From Micromonospora craterilacus (GTDB lineage Bacteria; Actinomycetota; Actinomycetes; Mycobacteriales; Micromonosporaceae): DNA of 64,000 nt. Under the pieces are notes generated by a model. It did not search any database. It saw nothing but the letters and a program-made list of their open reading frames with translations, and was not told where the DNA came from. Within the stretch, counting starts at the first letter, position 1; every line of letters starts with the position of its first letter. Where the stretch lies: NCBI RefSeq assembly GCF_003236315.1, contig NZ_POTY01000003.1, positions 29,733-93,732 of the forward strand, given 5' to 3'. This document shows, in pieces, positions 51,167-59,168 of this stretch. A program made the position numbers and the translations under genes.

Positions 51167-51682
51167 TCAGGAGGCGGCGGAGAAACCGCCACGGCGGCGC
51201 AGCCGGCCGATCCAGCCCTGCGCGGTGTGCCGGGGCACGCCGTAGTGTTCGGCGACGGCGGTGACGGTGCCGGTGCGGTTGAAGACCTCGACGACGTCCT
51301 CCGGCATACGCCGGTAGACCCGGCCCTTGGGCACCGGTGCCTCGGTGCGGCGGCGCCCGGTGCCGGCGGCGGCGCGGTTGGCACCGGACCGCACCGACCG
51401 CTTGCCGGCGGCGGTGGCGCGTGGCTGCTCGGCGGACGTCTCCTCGACGGCCGGCCCGACGGTGCTCTCGACCGCAGCCGGCGTCGCGGGCGTCGCACCG
51501 GACGGGAACAGCGCGCGCAGCAGCAGATTCAGGTCGAAGGTGGGGAGGGTCGGTGCCGAGATGCCACTGCCGGCCCGCATCGCAAGCTCCACGACTCGCG
51601 GGGTCGACCCGTCCATGTCGACACAGATGACGGTTTCCGTGTCGGCGCCCTCGGCTCTGATGGTGATTGTGTAGTCACCCAT
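51167..51682 (-). CDS. small DNA-binding protein with Arg-rich linker and C-terminal HTH
   Basis: 171 residues from ATG (51682-51680) after GGAGGGTAGCG. The N-terminal 60 residues are a beta-rich unit (MGDYTITIRAEGADTETVICVDMDG, RVVELAMRAGSG). A disordered Ala/Arg/Glu linker follows (70-125). The last 45 residues form an HTH (PEDVVEVFNRTGTVTAVAEHYGVPRHTAQGWIGRLRRRGG) like resolvase or phage-type DNA-binding helices. No recognised family. It sits immediately downstream of the biosynthetic operon and could be its regulator. Confidence 0.72.
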   Translation of the reverse strand: MGDYTITIRAEGADTETVICVDMDGSTPRVVELAMRAGSGISAPTLPTFDLNLLLRALFPSGATPATPAAVESTVGPAVEETSAEQPRATAAGKRSVRSGANRAAAGTGRRRTEAPVPKGRVYRRMPEDVVEVFNRTGTVTAVAEHYGVPRHTAQGWIGRLRRRGGFSAAS

Positions 51683-51795
51683 CGCTACCCTCCGCCGTTC
51701 GTCACATGACCGCACACACCCCGACAGTGTGGTGGCTCGACATCATAACCAGACTAGCGGATTGAGCTGGCTCCTTACAGATGCCGCCCCGCCGC

Positions 51796-51824
51796 GTGTC
51801 GGCATGACCGAACGTAGCCGACAC
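51796..51824. other. 8-bp inverted repeat at the 3' end of the biosynthetic operon
   Basis: GTGTCGGC (51796-51803) pairs with GCCGACAC (51817-51824) across 13 bases. It lies 20 bases past the P450 stop and before the DNA-binding protein gene. Terminator or operator; cannot decide. Confidence 0.45.
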
Positions 51825-51844
51825 ACACGTCACGTGGCGGGCCG

Positions 51845-53107
51845 TCACCGGCGGGCCGCGGTGAAGCGTCCGGGCAGCGACTTCACCCCGTTGACGAAGT
51901 TGCTTTCCAGCCGGATGACCGGGCCGGTCAGCTCGAAACGCGCCAGGTGCGGCACCAGTTCCCGCAGCATGGTCTGCGCCTCCAGCCGGGCCAGGTGGGC
52001 GCCGAGACAGAAGTGCGGTCCCATGCCGAAGGCCAGGTGCGGGTTCGGGTCCCGGTCCAGACGCAGCGTGTCCGCGGCGTCGAAGACGCGTGCGTCGCGG
52101 TTCGCCGACACGTACCACAGCACCACCTTCTCCCCCTCGGCGATGGGCTGACCGCACAGTTCGGTGTCGCGGGTGGCGGTACGCCGAAACTGCATGATCG
52201 GGGTGACCCAGCGCAGCATCTCCTCCGTTGCCGAGGGCGTCAGCGTCGCTTCTCGGGTCAGCCGCTCCCGCTGCGCCGGGTCGTCCAGCAACGCCAGCAC
52301 ACTGCCGGAGATGAGGTGTCGGGTCGTCTCGTTGCCGGCCACCACCAGCAGCAGCCAGAAGCTGCAGAACTCCCGGTCGGACAGTCGGCGGCCGTCCACC
52401 TCGCTCGTCGCCAGCAGCGTCATCAGGTCGTCGCGGGGTGACCGGCGGCGTTCGCCGGCGACGGTGAGCGCGTACTGGAACGCCTCGAAGAAGGTGGCCC
52501 GGTACGCCTCCACGTTTCCGCCGCCGTACTCGGGATCGTCGAAGCCGACCAGGTTGTTGCTCCACCGGTAGAGCAGGTGTCGGTCCTCACGGGGCAGACC
52601 GAGCAGGTCCGCGAGGACCAGCAGCGGCAACTCGGCGGCCAGGTCGGTGACCACGTCGCAGTCCGCCCGGCGTACCGCCCGCTGCACCAGGGCGTGGGCG
52701 TGGGCGGCGACGCTGTCGTGCAGCGCCCGGATCGCCCGCGGCGTGAACACCGCGGTGACCAGCCGGCGGATCCGGGAGTGCTGGGGCGCGTCCATGTTGA
52801 CCAGTAGTTGACGGGCCTGTTCCAGGTCGGCGGTGGTGCGCGGGTCGGGCAGGAACGCGCCCTTGCGGCCGGAGGAGAACAGCTCCGGCTGCCGGGACGC
52901 GGCGACCACTCCCTCGTGGCTGGTGACCGCCCAGAACCCGGACCCCTGACTGAGCATCTGTCCGCCGCCGCTGCGCCGCCAGAGGGCCGGCTCCGGCACC
53001 CAGCACACCGGCGACTCCCGCCGCATCCGGGCGAACTCGGCGAACGGCACCCCGGCGCCGTACGTCGCCGGATGCGCCACGTCCGGGCGGTCCACCAGCT
53101 GGCTCAT
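51845..53107 (-). CDS. cytochrome P450
   Basis: 420 residues from ATG overlapping the ligase stop. VVAGNETTRH (I-helix) lies near 260, EEMLRW is the K-helix ExxR, and FGMGPHFCLGAHLAR holds the heme Cys at 367. The motif order is that of CYP125/CYP124-type or biosynthetic bacterial P450s. It should hydroxylate or epoxidise the cluster product or its acyl intermediate, with electrons from a ferredoxin not seen here. Last gene of the operon. Confidence 0.93.
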   Translation of the reverse strand: MSQLVDRPDVAHPATYGAGVPFAEFARMRRESPVCWVPEPALWRRSGGGQMLSQGSGFWAVTSHEGVVAASRQPELFSSGRKGAFLPDPRTTADLEQARQLLVNMDAPQHSRIRRLVTAVFTPRAIRALHDSVAAHAHALVQRAVRRADCDVVTDLAAELPLLVLADLLGLPREDRHLLYRWSNNLVGFDDPEYGGGNVEAYRATFFEAFQYALTVAGERRRSPRDDLMTLLATSEVDGRRLSDREFCSFWLLLVVAGNETTRHLISGSVLALLDDPAQRERLTREATLTPSATEEMLRWVTPIMQFRRTATRDTELCGQPIAEGEKVVLWYVSANRDARVFDAADTLRLDRDPNPHLAFGMGPHFCLGAHLARLEAQTMLRELVPHLARFELTGPVIRLESNFVNGVKSLPGRFTAARR

Positions 53108-54657
53108 GACCGGTCTCCGGCCGCCTCGGGGTGCAGCAGCTCCCGCAGCACGTCGTGACGCAGCTTGCCGGTGCTGTCGCGGGGCAGCTCGGCGACGAAC
53201 CGCCACCGTCGGGGCACCTTGAACCCGGCCAGGGAACGCCGGCAGAACCGGTCCAGAGCCGGCGCGGCGTCGGTCGGGTCGAGCCGGCGCGGGTCCAGTT
53301 CGACGACGGCCACCACCCGCTCGCCGTACTCGTCGTCCGGCTCGCCGGTCACCGCCACGTCCCGCACCCCCGGGTGGGCCAGCAGCACCGCCTGCACCTC
53401 GGCCGGGTAGATGTTCACCCCGCCGGAGATGATCAGTTCCCGGGCCCGGCCGGTCAGGTAGAGGTAGCCGTCGTCGTCGAGGTAGCCGGTCTCGCCGTAG
53501 GTGAACACGCCGGGGCTCAGATGTGCGTCCCGGGTCTTCTCCGGGGCGTTGTGGTACTCGAAGGTCTGCCCGGCGCGGCGGACGAAGACCCGGCCCGGCT
53601 GACCGGCCGGCAGCGTGGCACCCTCCGGATCGAGGATCACGATCTCATTGGGCGGCACGGCCCGGCCGACGCTGCCCGGACGGCGCAGCCAGTCGTCGGC
53701 CCCGATGAGGGTGACCACCCCCGCCTCGGTGGCCGCGTAGTACTCGACCACCACCGGCCCCCACCAGCCGATCATCCGGCGTTTCACCTCGACCGGGCAG
53801 GGGCCCCCGCCGTGCCACACCACCCGCAGGCTGTGCACGTCGGCCCGGGCCCGTACGGCGATGTCCAGCCGCAGCAGCCGGACGAACTGGGTGGGCACCA
53901 GGTGGCAGGCGGTGATCCGGTGCTCGGCCAGCGCGGCCAGGAACGCCTGCGGGTCGAACCGCTCGTGCAGCACCAACCGGCTGCCGCGCAGCAGCGGCAG
54001 CAGCGCGAAGAACAGCTGCGCGGAGTGGTACCAGGGGCCGGCCAGCAGCACCGCGCCCCGCGCCGGCACCGCCAGGGTGTGCCCGGCGTACGCCAACAGC
54101 CGCTCCACCCGGCTGAACGGCGCACCGGTGCGGAACAGGTTGTTGCGTACCCCTTTCGGGGCGCCGGTGGTGCCCGAGGTGTAGAGCATGGTGGAGCCGC
54201 ACACCTGCTCCGCCGGCTCGTCGTCGGCGTGGTCGGCCAGCAGCGGCTCGACCGCGGCGGCCTCGGCGACGTCCCGATCTCCGGTCACCAGCTGGCGCAC
54301 CGGGGCGGCGCAGGCCCGCACCGCCTCGCCGACCACCGCCGCGTACGCCGGCTCGGCCAGCACCAGCCGGCTCGTCGAGTCCGTCAGCTGGTACGCGATC
54401 TCGGGCGCGGTCAGGTGCCAGTTGACCGGCACCACCGTCACCCCGGTGTGGATGGCGGCGAGCAGCGCCTCGAAGGTCTCCCGCCGGTTGCCGCAGACCA
54501 CCGCCATCGTGTCGCCGACCCGCAGCCCCTGCGCGCGCAACAGCCGGATCCACCGGTTCACCCGCGCGTCGAGGCCCGGCCAGTCCAGTTCCCCGGTCGC
54601 GTCGCGCAGCGCCGGCTCGCCGGCGGCCCCGGCCAGATCCCGCAGCAGTACGGCCAT
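53104..54657 (-). CDS. acyl-CoA or acyl-ACP ligase (AMP-forming)
   Basis: 517 residues. Core motifs are TMLYTSGTTGAPKG near 160-173 (P-loop), VEYYAATEAGV near 300, YGETGYLDDDGYLYLTGRARELIISGGVNIYP near 390-421 (A8 loop), and the C-terminal catalytic STGKLRHDVL. Length and motif order fit fatty-acyl or aryl CoA ligases. In this operon it may activate a starter acid or recycle the free acid product. Its start lies 16 bases after the aldolase stop. Confidence 0.92.
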   Translation of the reverse strand: MAVLLRDLAGAAGEPALRDATGELDWPGLDARVNRWIRLLRAQGLRVGDTMAVVCGNRRETFEALLAAIHTGVTVVPVNWHLTAPEIAYQLTDSTSRLVLAEPAYAAVVGEAVRACAAPVRQLVTGDRDVAEAAAVEPLLADHADDEPAEQVCGSTMLYTSGTTGAPKGVRNNLFRTGAPFSRVERLLAYAGHTLAVPARGAVLLAGPWYHSAQLFFALLPLLRGSRLVLHERFDPQAFLAALAEHRITACHLVPTQFVRLLRLDIAVRARADVHSLRVVWHGGGPCPVEVKRRMIGWWGPVVVEYYAATEAGVVTLIGADDWLRRPGSVGRAVPPNEIVILDPEGATLPAGQPGRVFVRRAGQTFEYHNAPEKTRDAHLSPGVFTYGETGYLDDDGYLYLTGRARELIISGGVNIYPAEVQAVLLAHPGVRDVAVTGEPDDEYGERVVAVVELDPRRLDPTDAAPALDRFCRRSLAGFKVPRRWRFVAELPRDSTGKLRHDVLRELLHPEAAGDRS

Positions 54658-54673
54658 CCCCGCCCCTTCCCGG

Positions 54674-55408
54674 TCAGTCCAGCAGGTCCGGCTGGGCCCG
54701 GACGATGTCGGCGTACAGCGGACGGAAGTTCAGCCGGGCGATCCCCGGGGTGCCGATGGTGCGCCGGGTCTCGGCGGCCGCCGCCGGGTCGATCAGGACC
54801 GGCCGACCGGCCGCCTCGGCGAGCAGCTGCACCTGGCAGCTGCGGTCCATGGCGATGAACCACCAGGCCGCCTCCGCCACCGAACCGCCGACGGTCAGCA
54901 ACCCGTGGTTGCGCAACACCACCGCCTTGGTCTCGCCGAGCGCGTCGGCGATGCGCTTGCCCTCCTCGTCGGCGAGCACCACCCCGGTGTAGTCGTCGAA
55001 CACCGTGTGGTCCTGGTAGAAGGCGCAGGCGTCCTGGGTGATCGGATCCAGCGGACGGCCCAGCGCCGACCAGGCCCGCCCGTGGGTGGAGTGGGTGTGC
55101 GCGGCGGCGACCACGTCGGGACGCGCGGCGTGCACGTGCGAGTGGATGACGTACCCGGCCGGGTTGATCCGCCCGGCGCCCTCCAGCACCTCCCCGGCCG
55201 CGTCGACCAGCAGCAGGTCGCTGACCCGTACGTGCCCGAAGTGCATGCCGAACGGGTTGATCCAGAACCGGTCCGGGTCCTGCGGGTCACGGGCGGTCAC
55301 GTGGCCGCCGGCCCCCTCGTCGAACCCGTACCGGGCGAAGAGCCGGCAAGTCGCGGCGAGTTGCCGCTGCCGGCGTAGGCGTTCCTCGGCCGGCGTCCGC
55401 CCGGTCAT
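54674..55408 (-). CDS. class II aldolase/adducin-family protein
   Basis: 244 residues from ATG overlapping the preceding stop. Metal-binding His residues are in HSHVHAARPD near 90-99 (H-x-H) and in VLRNHGLLTVGG near 165-175. FDEGAGGHVTARDPQDPDRFWINPFG is the N-terminal substrate/Gly-rich region of this fold. Family members are zinc aldolases, epimerases or retro-aldol decarboxylases. A carbon-carbon bond step on the acyl chain or its cofactor product is possible in this cluster. Confidence 0.88.
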   Translation of the reverse strand: MTGRTPAEERLRRQRQLAATCRLFARYGFDEGAGGHVTARDPQDPDRFWINPFGMHFGHVRVSDLLLVDAAGEVLEGAGRINPAGYVIHSHVHAARPDVVAAAHTHSTHGRAWSALGRPLDPITQDACAFYQDHTVFDDYTGVVLADEEGKRIADALGETKAVVLRNHGLLTVGGSVAEAAWWFIAMDRSCQVQLLAEAAGRPVLIDPAAAAETRRTIGTPGIARLNFRPLYADIVRAQPDLLD

Positions 55409-56109
55409 CCGCAGCCTCCCGGGGTGTCGGTGTCGAAGGCGGCGCCGGCGACGACCGCCGCCGGTACGCCTGCGGCGGGGTCCGCCGCCGGGGGATCGAT
55501 CTCGGGCCGCCAGGCGGCCAGGAAGTGGTCGAGCCGGTCCAGCCCCCAGAACCGGTGCCGGCCCCAACGCAGGTACGGGATGCCGAACACATCGTCGTCG
55601 TACGCCGCTTCCAGGCAGTCGGTGGCCTCCGCGCGGATCTCCTCGTCGTCCGTGGCGTGCTGCGCGGCGACCGGGTCGAACCCGGCCTCGACGGCGGCCC
55701 GGCCGATCACCTCCGGGGTGCAGATGTCCTCGCCGCGCCCCCACCGGGCGGCGACCAGCGCGTCGTAGAACGGCATCGCCCGCCCCGCGCGGCGAGCCGC
55801 CAACCAGGCCAGGTGCGGCAACTCCCACCACGGGTCCACGTCGATCGGCCAGGCCATCGTCAGGCCCGACCGCTCCGCCAGCCGCTTGGTGTCCAACAGG
55901 ATGTAGCGGTGTTTGGCCCGGCTCATCTGCACGTAGTGGAACTCGGCGCCCCGCTCGGCCAGCGCCGCGGCCGTCTTGGCGTCCGGATCCCAGTACGGGA
56001 ACCAGTCCAGCCGGTCGAAGACGTCGGGCACCTCGCGGCGCAGCCGGTGCACGGTCAGCCAGCTGTACGGGCTGCGGAACGAGAAGTACAGCCGGGGCCG
56101 CCGCTTCAC
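55405..56109 (-). CDS. DsbA-fold isomerase-like protein (2-hydroxychromene-2-carboxylate isomerase/GST-kappa type)
   Basis: 234 residues. RLYFSFRSPYSWLTVHRL (6-23) is the signature start of HCCA isomerases (SxxSPY), where Ser is the thiol-activating residue and no CxxC is present. The cis-Pro loop DDDVFGIPYLRWG is near 170-182, and YDALVAARWGRGEDI is the helical insertion. Known enzymes use glutathione for cis-trans isomerisation; actinobacteria use other thiols. In this operon it might isomerise a polyene double bond, which is inference. Confidence 0.86.
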   Translation of the reverse strand: MKRRPRLYFSFRSPYSWLTVHRLRREVPDVFDRLDWFPYWDPDAKTAAALAERGAEFHYVQMSRAKHRYILLDTKRLAERSGLTMAWPIDVDPWWELPHLAWLAARRAGRAMPFYDALVAARWGRGEDICTPEVIGRAAVEAGFDPVAAQHATDDEEIRAEATDCLEAAYDDDVFGIPYLRWGRHRFWGLDRLDHFLAAWRPEIDPPAADPAAGVPAAVVAGAAFDTDTPGGCG

Positions 56110-57044
56110 GCCGCGGTCCCGGACAGCGCGCGCAGCACCTCGTCGTCGAACTCGGCCAGCTCACCGGCGCGTGGTCCGGCGCTGATCGCGTACCCGTGCA
56201 GGATGCTCGCGGTCGCGGTGTGCACCAGCCGGTCGTCGCGGCGTACGTAGCAGTCCATCCGGGCGTCGAACATGACCCCGCGCAGCACGTCGGTGACGGT
56301 CAGCACGGTGTGCACCTCCTCCTCCATCCGGGCCGCCTCGACCAGTCGTACCCGGGCCCGGGAGACCACCGGGATCCAGGACCGCTCGCGGACCAGCCGG
56401 CCCACCGAGATGCCCCGGGCGGCCAGGAACCGGTCCACCACCTCCTCCAGCGCCCGCACGTAGCCGGAGTGCTGCACCCGGTCGGAGAAGTGGCAGTAGA
56501 AGTACGGCGCCCGCCAGCTCCACAAGAACGCGTTCGACCAGGCCGGGGCCAGCACGTCGGCGACCGTCTCACCGGCGCCGATCGGCCGGTGATCGGGGCG
56601 GGCGAGCACCCCGGCCGCGCCGACCGTCGGCACCACCAGGTCGGCCAGGTGCGCAGGTGCGGGCGCGCTGGCCGTCGCGGCGGGCTCGGCGACCAGTGCG
56701 ATGCGTACCTTGCCGCGCAGCACCAGCTGTTCCCGGCCGTCGCGGTGCACCGTCATCTGCACCGCGAGTCGGCTGCCGGACTCCCCGGTCACCTCGACCC
56801 GCACCTCGTCGTCGACCTCCAGCACCGCCGGCAGCTGCACCGAGCAGTCGACCACCTCGACGCCGAGGCCGTGGTCGTGGAAGAGGTCCCGCGCGCCGGG
56901 GCCACGGTCGCGCAGCCACTGCAGGACGGCTTCCTCCACCAGGTAGATGAAGTGTTTGAAGCCGATCCAGGTGCGGATGTTCGCCCCCTCGTACCGGGGC
57001 CGCCCGACCAGGACGGTCAGCGGGGCGGTGGGCGCACTGGTCAT
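56106..57044 (-). CDS. double-hotdog acyl thioesterase-like protein
   Basis: 312 residues with two hotdog halves. The first (1-130) contains YEGANIRTWIGFKHFIYLVEEAVLQWLRDRGPG. The second (165-300) contains YCHFSDRVQHSGYVRALEEVVDRFLAARGI, where S-D-R and H-S-G-Y resemble the 4-hydroxybenzoyl-CoA/YbgC thioesterase active loop. Only the second half keeps an Asp/His in the catalytic place. Expected role: release of the acyl chain from ACP or CoA as acid. Confidence 0.8.
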   Translation of the reverse strand: MTSAPTAPLTVLVGRPRYEGANIRTWIGFKHFIYLVEEAVLQWLRDRGPGARDLFHDHGLGVEVVDCSVQLPAVLEVDDEVRVEVTGESGSRLAVQMTVHRDGREQLVLRGKVRIALVAEPAATASAPAPAHLADLVVPTVGAAGVLARPDHRPIGAGETVADVLAPAWSNAFLWSWRAPYFYCHFSDRVQHSGYVRALEEVVDRFLAARGISVGRLVRERSWIPVVSRARVRLVEAARMEEEVHTVLTVTDVLRGVMFDARMDCYVRRDDRLVHTATASILHGYAISAGPRAGELAEFDDEVLRALSGTAA

Positions 57045-57060
57045 GTGTCTGCTCCTGTCG

Positions 57061-57846
57061 TCAGGGACGTACCGTCACCCGGTTCGCCGCGCCGACGAAC
57101 CGGGCGGCCTGCTCCGCGACCTCGGCGGCGTGGCGGACGTGGCAGAAGTGGTCGTAGTGCTCGTGCACCAGCAGGTTCGCCCGGGGCATGTCCCGGCCCA
57201 GGGTCGCGGCGGCGGCCGCGGACAGGGTCGGGTCGGCGCCGCCGGCCAGGATCAGCGTCGGGGTGTCCACCGTGGTCAGCGCGAGCCCGCCGCTGGCGAC
57301 GAACTGGTCGAAGACGGTGAGGAAGCCGGCCGGACCGATCCGGTCGATCGCCTTGGCGATCATCGCCTCGAGGACGGCGGCGTCCAGCGTGCGCAGCCGC
57401 TCGCCGATGCGCAGCCGCAGCCCGTCGCGGACGTGCCGGTCGAAGGTACGCCGGGCCCGGTCGAAGACCTGCCAGGTGATCGGCTGCTCCGGCGGGCAGT
57501 ACAGCGGGCAGATCAGCACCGCCGCGCGGGCCGGCGGCCGGCCCGAGGCCATCAGCTCCAGCGTCGCGTTGGCCCCGAACGAGTGGGCGACGACGGTGTC
57601 CGCCGGCCGGGGCAGCTGGTCCAGCCCGGCGGCCAGCCACCGGGCCACACTGCCCTGGCGGCGCCACCGGTAGTCGTTGCCGGCCCGCCACGGCAGGTCC
57701 AGCGCCAGCACCCGCCAGCGGGGATCGAAGGCCCGGGCCAGTGGCCGCCACGACTCCCAGGAGTCCTCCAGGCCGTGGGCGAGCACCACCAGGTCTCCCC
57801 CGGCCGTCCCCGGGCTCAGCTCGTGCACCACCGGCGCTGCGATCAC
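57061..57846 (-). CDS. alpha/beta hydrolase
   Basis: 261 residues from the GTG that shares bases with the preceding stop; a GTG 12 bases earlier is also possible. LVVLAHGLEDSWESW carries the oxyanion HG motif. The nucleophile is Ser in VVAHSFGANATLE (G-x-S-x-G variant with AHSFGA). The acid is in LAGGADPT and the catalytic His in HYDHFCHVRH. A free-standing type II thioesterase or ester-cleaving/forming role fits its place after the KS genes. No signal peptide. Confidence 0.86.
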   Translation of the reverse strand: MIAAPVVHELSPGTAGGDLVVLAHGLEDSWESWRPLARAFDPRWRVLALDLPWRAGNDYRWRRQGSVARWLAAGLDQLPRPADTVVAHSFGANATLELMASGRPPARAAVLICPLYCPPEQPITWQVFDRARRTFDRHVRDGLRLRIGERLRTLDAAVLEAMIAKAIDRIGPAGFLTVFDQFVASGGLALTTVDTPTLILAGGADPTLSAAAAATLGRDMPRANLLVHEHYDHFCHVRHAAEVAEQAARFVGAANRVTVRP

Positions 57847-59168
57847 CGCCCCGCCCACCGTTCACCGTCCCGGCCCGCCTCGGGGCCGTTGTTGGTGTCG
57901 GCCATCGCCTCACGCCCGCCGTCAGCGCCGAGGCGCGCCGCGGGCCCGCCGTCGGTGTCAGGGCGCGCCTTGGGCCCGCCGTCGGTACCGAGGCACACCT
58001 CGCGCCGGCCGTCGGTGTCGTCGCCGCAGGCGACGGCGAGCGGGCCGGGCACACCGGCGTCCAGCAGTGTTGCGGCCAGGGCCAGGTTGACCACCCCGGC
58101 GGCGCCGTAGCAGTCGCCCCACCGCACCGCCGGGTCGAAGCCACCCGGGCCCAACCGGCGATACGCCGGCCGTGCCGCGGCCGGCAGCAGGACCGGCCCC
58201 GCACCACCGGCGGTCCTGACGTCGGCAGTCCCGACGTCGGCAGTCTCGACGTTGGCAGTCCGGGCGTCGGCAGTCCGGGCGTCGGTGGTGAGCACCAGGC
58301 AGGCCGCGCCGGCGCGCAGCGTGGAAGGGCGGCCCGCCTGGTGCAGTCCGGTGGCGACCTCGTCGGCCGGTTCGGTGCCCACCACCACCACTCGCGCGGC
58401 CCGGCCGGCCCGCAGCAGCAGGGCCGCGGCACGGACGGCGTCGAGCCCGGCGGTGGCGCCCGAGCAGATCATCAGATTCGGCCCGCCGAAGCCGAACCAC
58501 AGGGCGATCGTGCTGGCCACCACGTTGCTGGAGGCGTTCGGCGCGGCCAGCGGGCTGACCGCGCGACCGCCGTCGGCGCGGATCGTTCGCGCCAGGTCGG
58601 CGACGGTGGCCACGTTGCCGAGGTTGCCGGCCACGACCACCGCGGTGGTCGGGTCCACGGCCGCCGGAGCGTTGCGGCCGGGCGGCAGGCCGAGGGCACG
58701 GTGCACCGCGCACAGCGCCAACCGGGTCGCCGGCTCCTTGTACAGCAGGCCCTTGCGGCCGAGCACCTCGGACGCGCGGTCGGCCGGCACCGCGCCGGCC
58801 AACGCCCCGGCCAGCCGCTGCGGTGCCACGCCGGACCAGCCGGCCAGGTCGGTGGCGAGGCTGTCCGCGTCTGGCAGGTGCAGACTCCAACCGGTCACCC
58901 GCACCGTCACCCGTCCCTCGGCACCGGACGCCGTCCGGCCGACCCTGCCCCCGGCGGTGTCTGTCGCGGGTTTGCCCGGACCGCCGGTGCGCGGGGCCCG
59001 GCCCGGACCAGCGGCGGGCACGGACCCACCCGGACCGACGGCGGGCACGGACCCACCTGGACCAGCGGCGGGCGTGGAGCCGCCCGGGCCGGCGGCGGGC
59101 GTGGAGCCGTCCGGGTCGGCGGCGGGCGTGGAGCCGTCCGGGTCGGCGGCGGTCAGTGGGCGGGTCAC
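57843..59168 (-). CDS. ketosynthase homologue without catalytic triad (chain-length-factor-like), carrying three in-frame repeats
   Basis: 441 residues from GTG overlapping the previous stop. The KS fold is seen in VTVRVTGWSLHLPDADSL, AAVDPTTAVVVAGNLGNVATVADLARTI, NASSNVVASTIALWFGFGGPNLMICSGATAGLDAV and WGDCYGAAGVVNLALAATLL. Where active KSs have Cys (T-A-C) it has Ala (SGATAG), and where they have the GHT His it has Asp (GDCYGAAG). The first His motif is not found. The N-terminus (59147-59013), an internal loop (58287-58213) and the C-terminus (58016-57867) are simple repeats. It likely partners the KS at 59165. Confidence 0.82.
   Translation of the reverse strand: MTRPLTAADPDGSTPAADPDGSTPAAGPGGSTPAAGPGGSVPAVGPGGSVPAAGPGRAPRTGGPGKPATDTAGGRVGRTASGAEGRVTVRVTGWSLHLPDADSLATDLAGWSGVAPQRLAGALAGAVPADRASEVLGRKGLLYKEPATRLALCAVHRALGLPPGRNAPAAVDPTTAVVVAGNLGNVATVADLARTIRADGGRAVSPLAAPNASSNVVASTIALWFGFGGPNLMICSGATAGLDAVRAAALLLRAGRAARVVVVGTEPADEVATGLHQAGRPSTLRAGAACLVLTTDARTADARTANVETADVGTADVRTAGGAGPVLLPAAARPAYRRLGPGGFDPAVRWGDCYGAAGVVNLALAATLLDAGVPGPLAVACGDDTDGRREVCLGTDGGPKARPDTDGGPAARLGADGGREAMADTNNGPEAGRDGERWAGR
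57867..58016 (-). repeat. 30-bp tandem repeat, about five diverged copies, at the C-terminal end of the CLF-like gene
   Basis: Codes for decapeptide units of the type TDGGPKARPD, TDGGPAARLG, ADGGREAMAD and TNNGPEAGRD. Frame is kept because 30 is a multiple of 3. No counterpart is seen in the other KS-like genes. Confidence 0.75.
58213..58287 (-). repeat. 15-bp tandem repeat, five copies, inside the CLF-like gene
   Basis: Five near-identical 15-base units (type GTCCTGACGTCGGCA) run from 58213 to 58287. They code on the minus strand for pentapeptides such as TADAR, TANVE, TADVG and TADVR, inserted where the KS fold has a surface loop. Confidence 0.8.
59013..59147 (-). repeat. 27-bp tandem repeat, about five copies, at the N-terminal end of the CLF-like gene
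   Basis: Codes for nine-residue units such as ADPDGSTPA, AGPGGSTPA, AGPGGSVPA and VGPGGSVPA, a disordered Pro/Gly/Ser spacer before the KS fold. Unit length 27 keeps the frame at any copy number. Confidence 0.8.
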
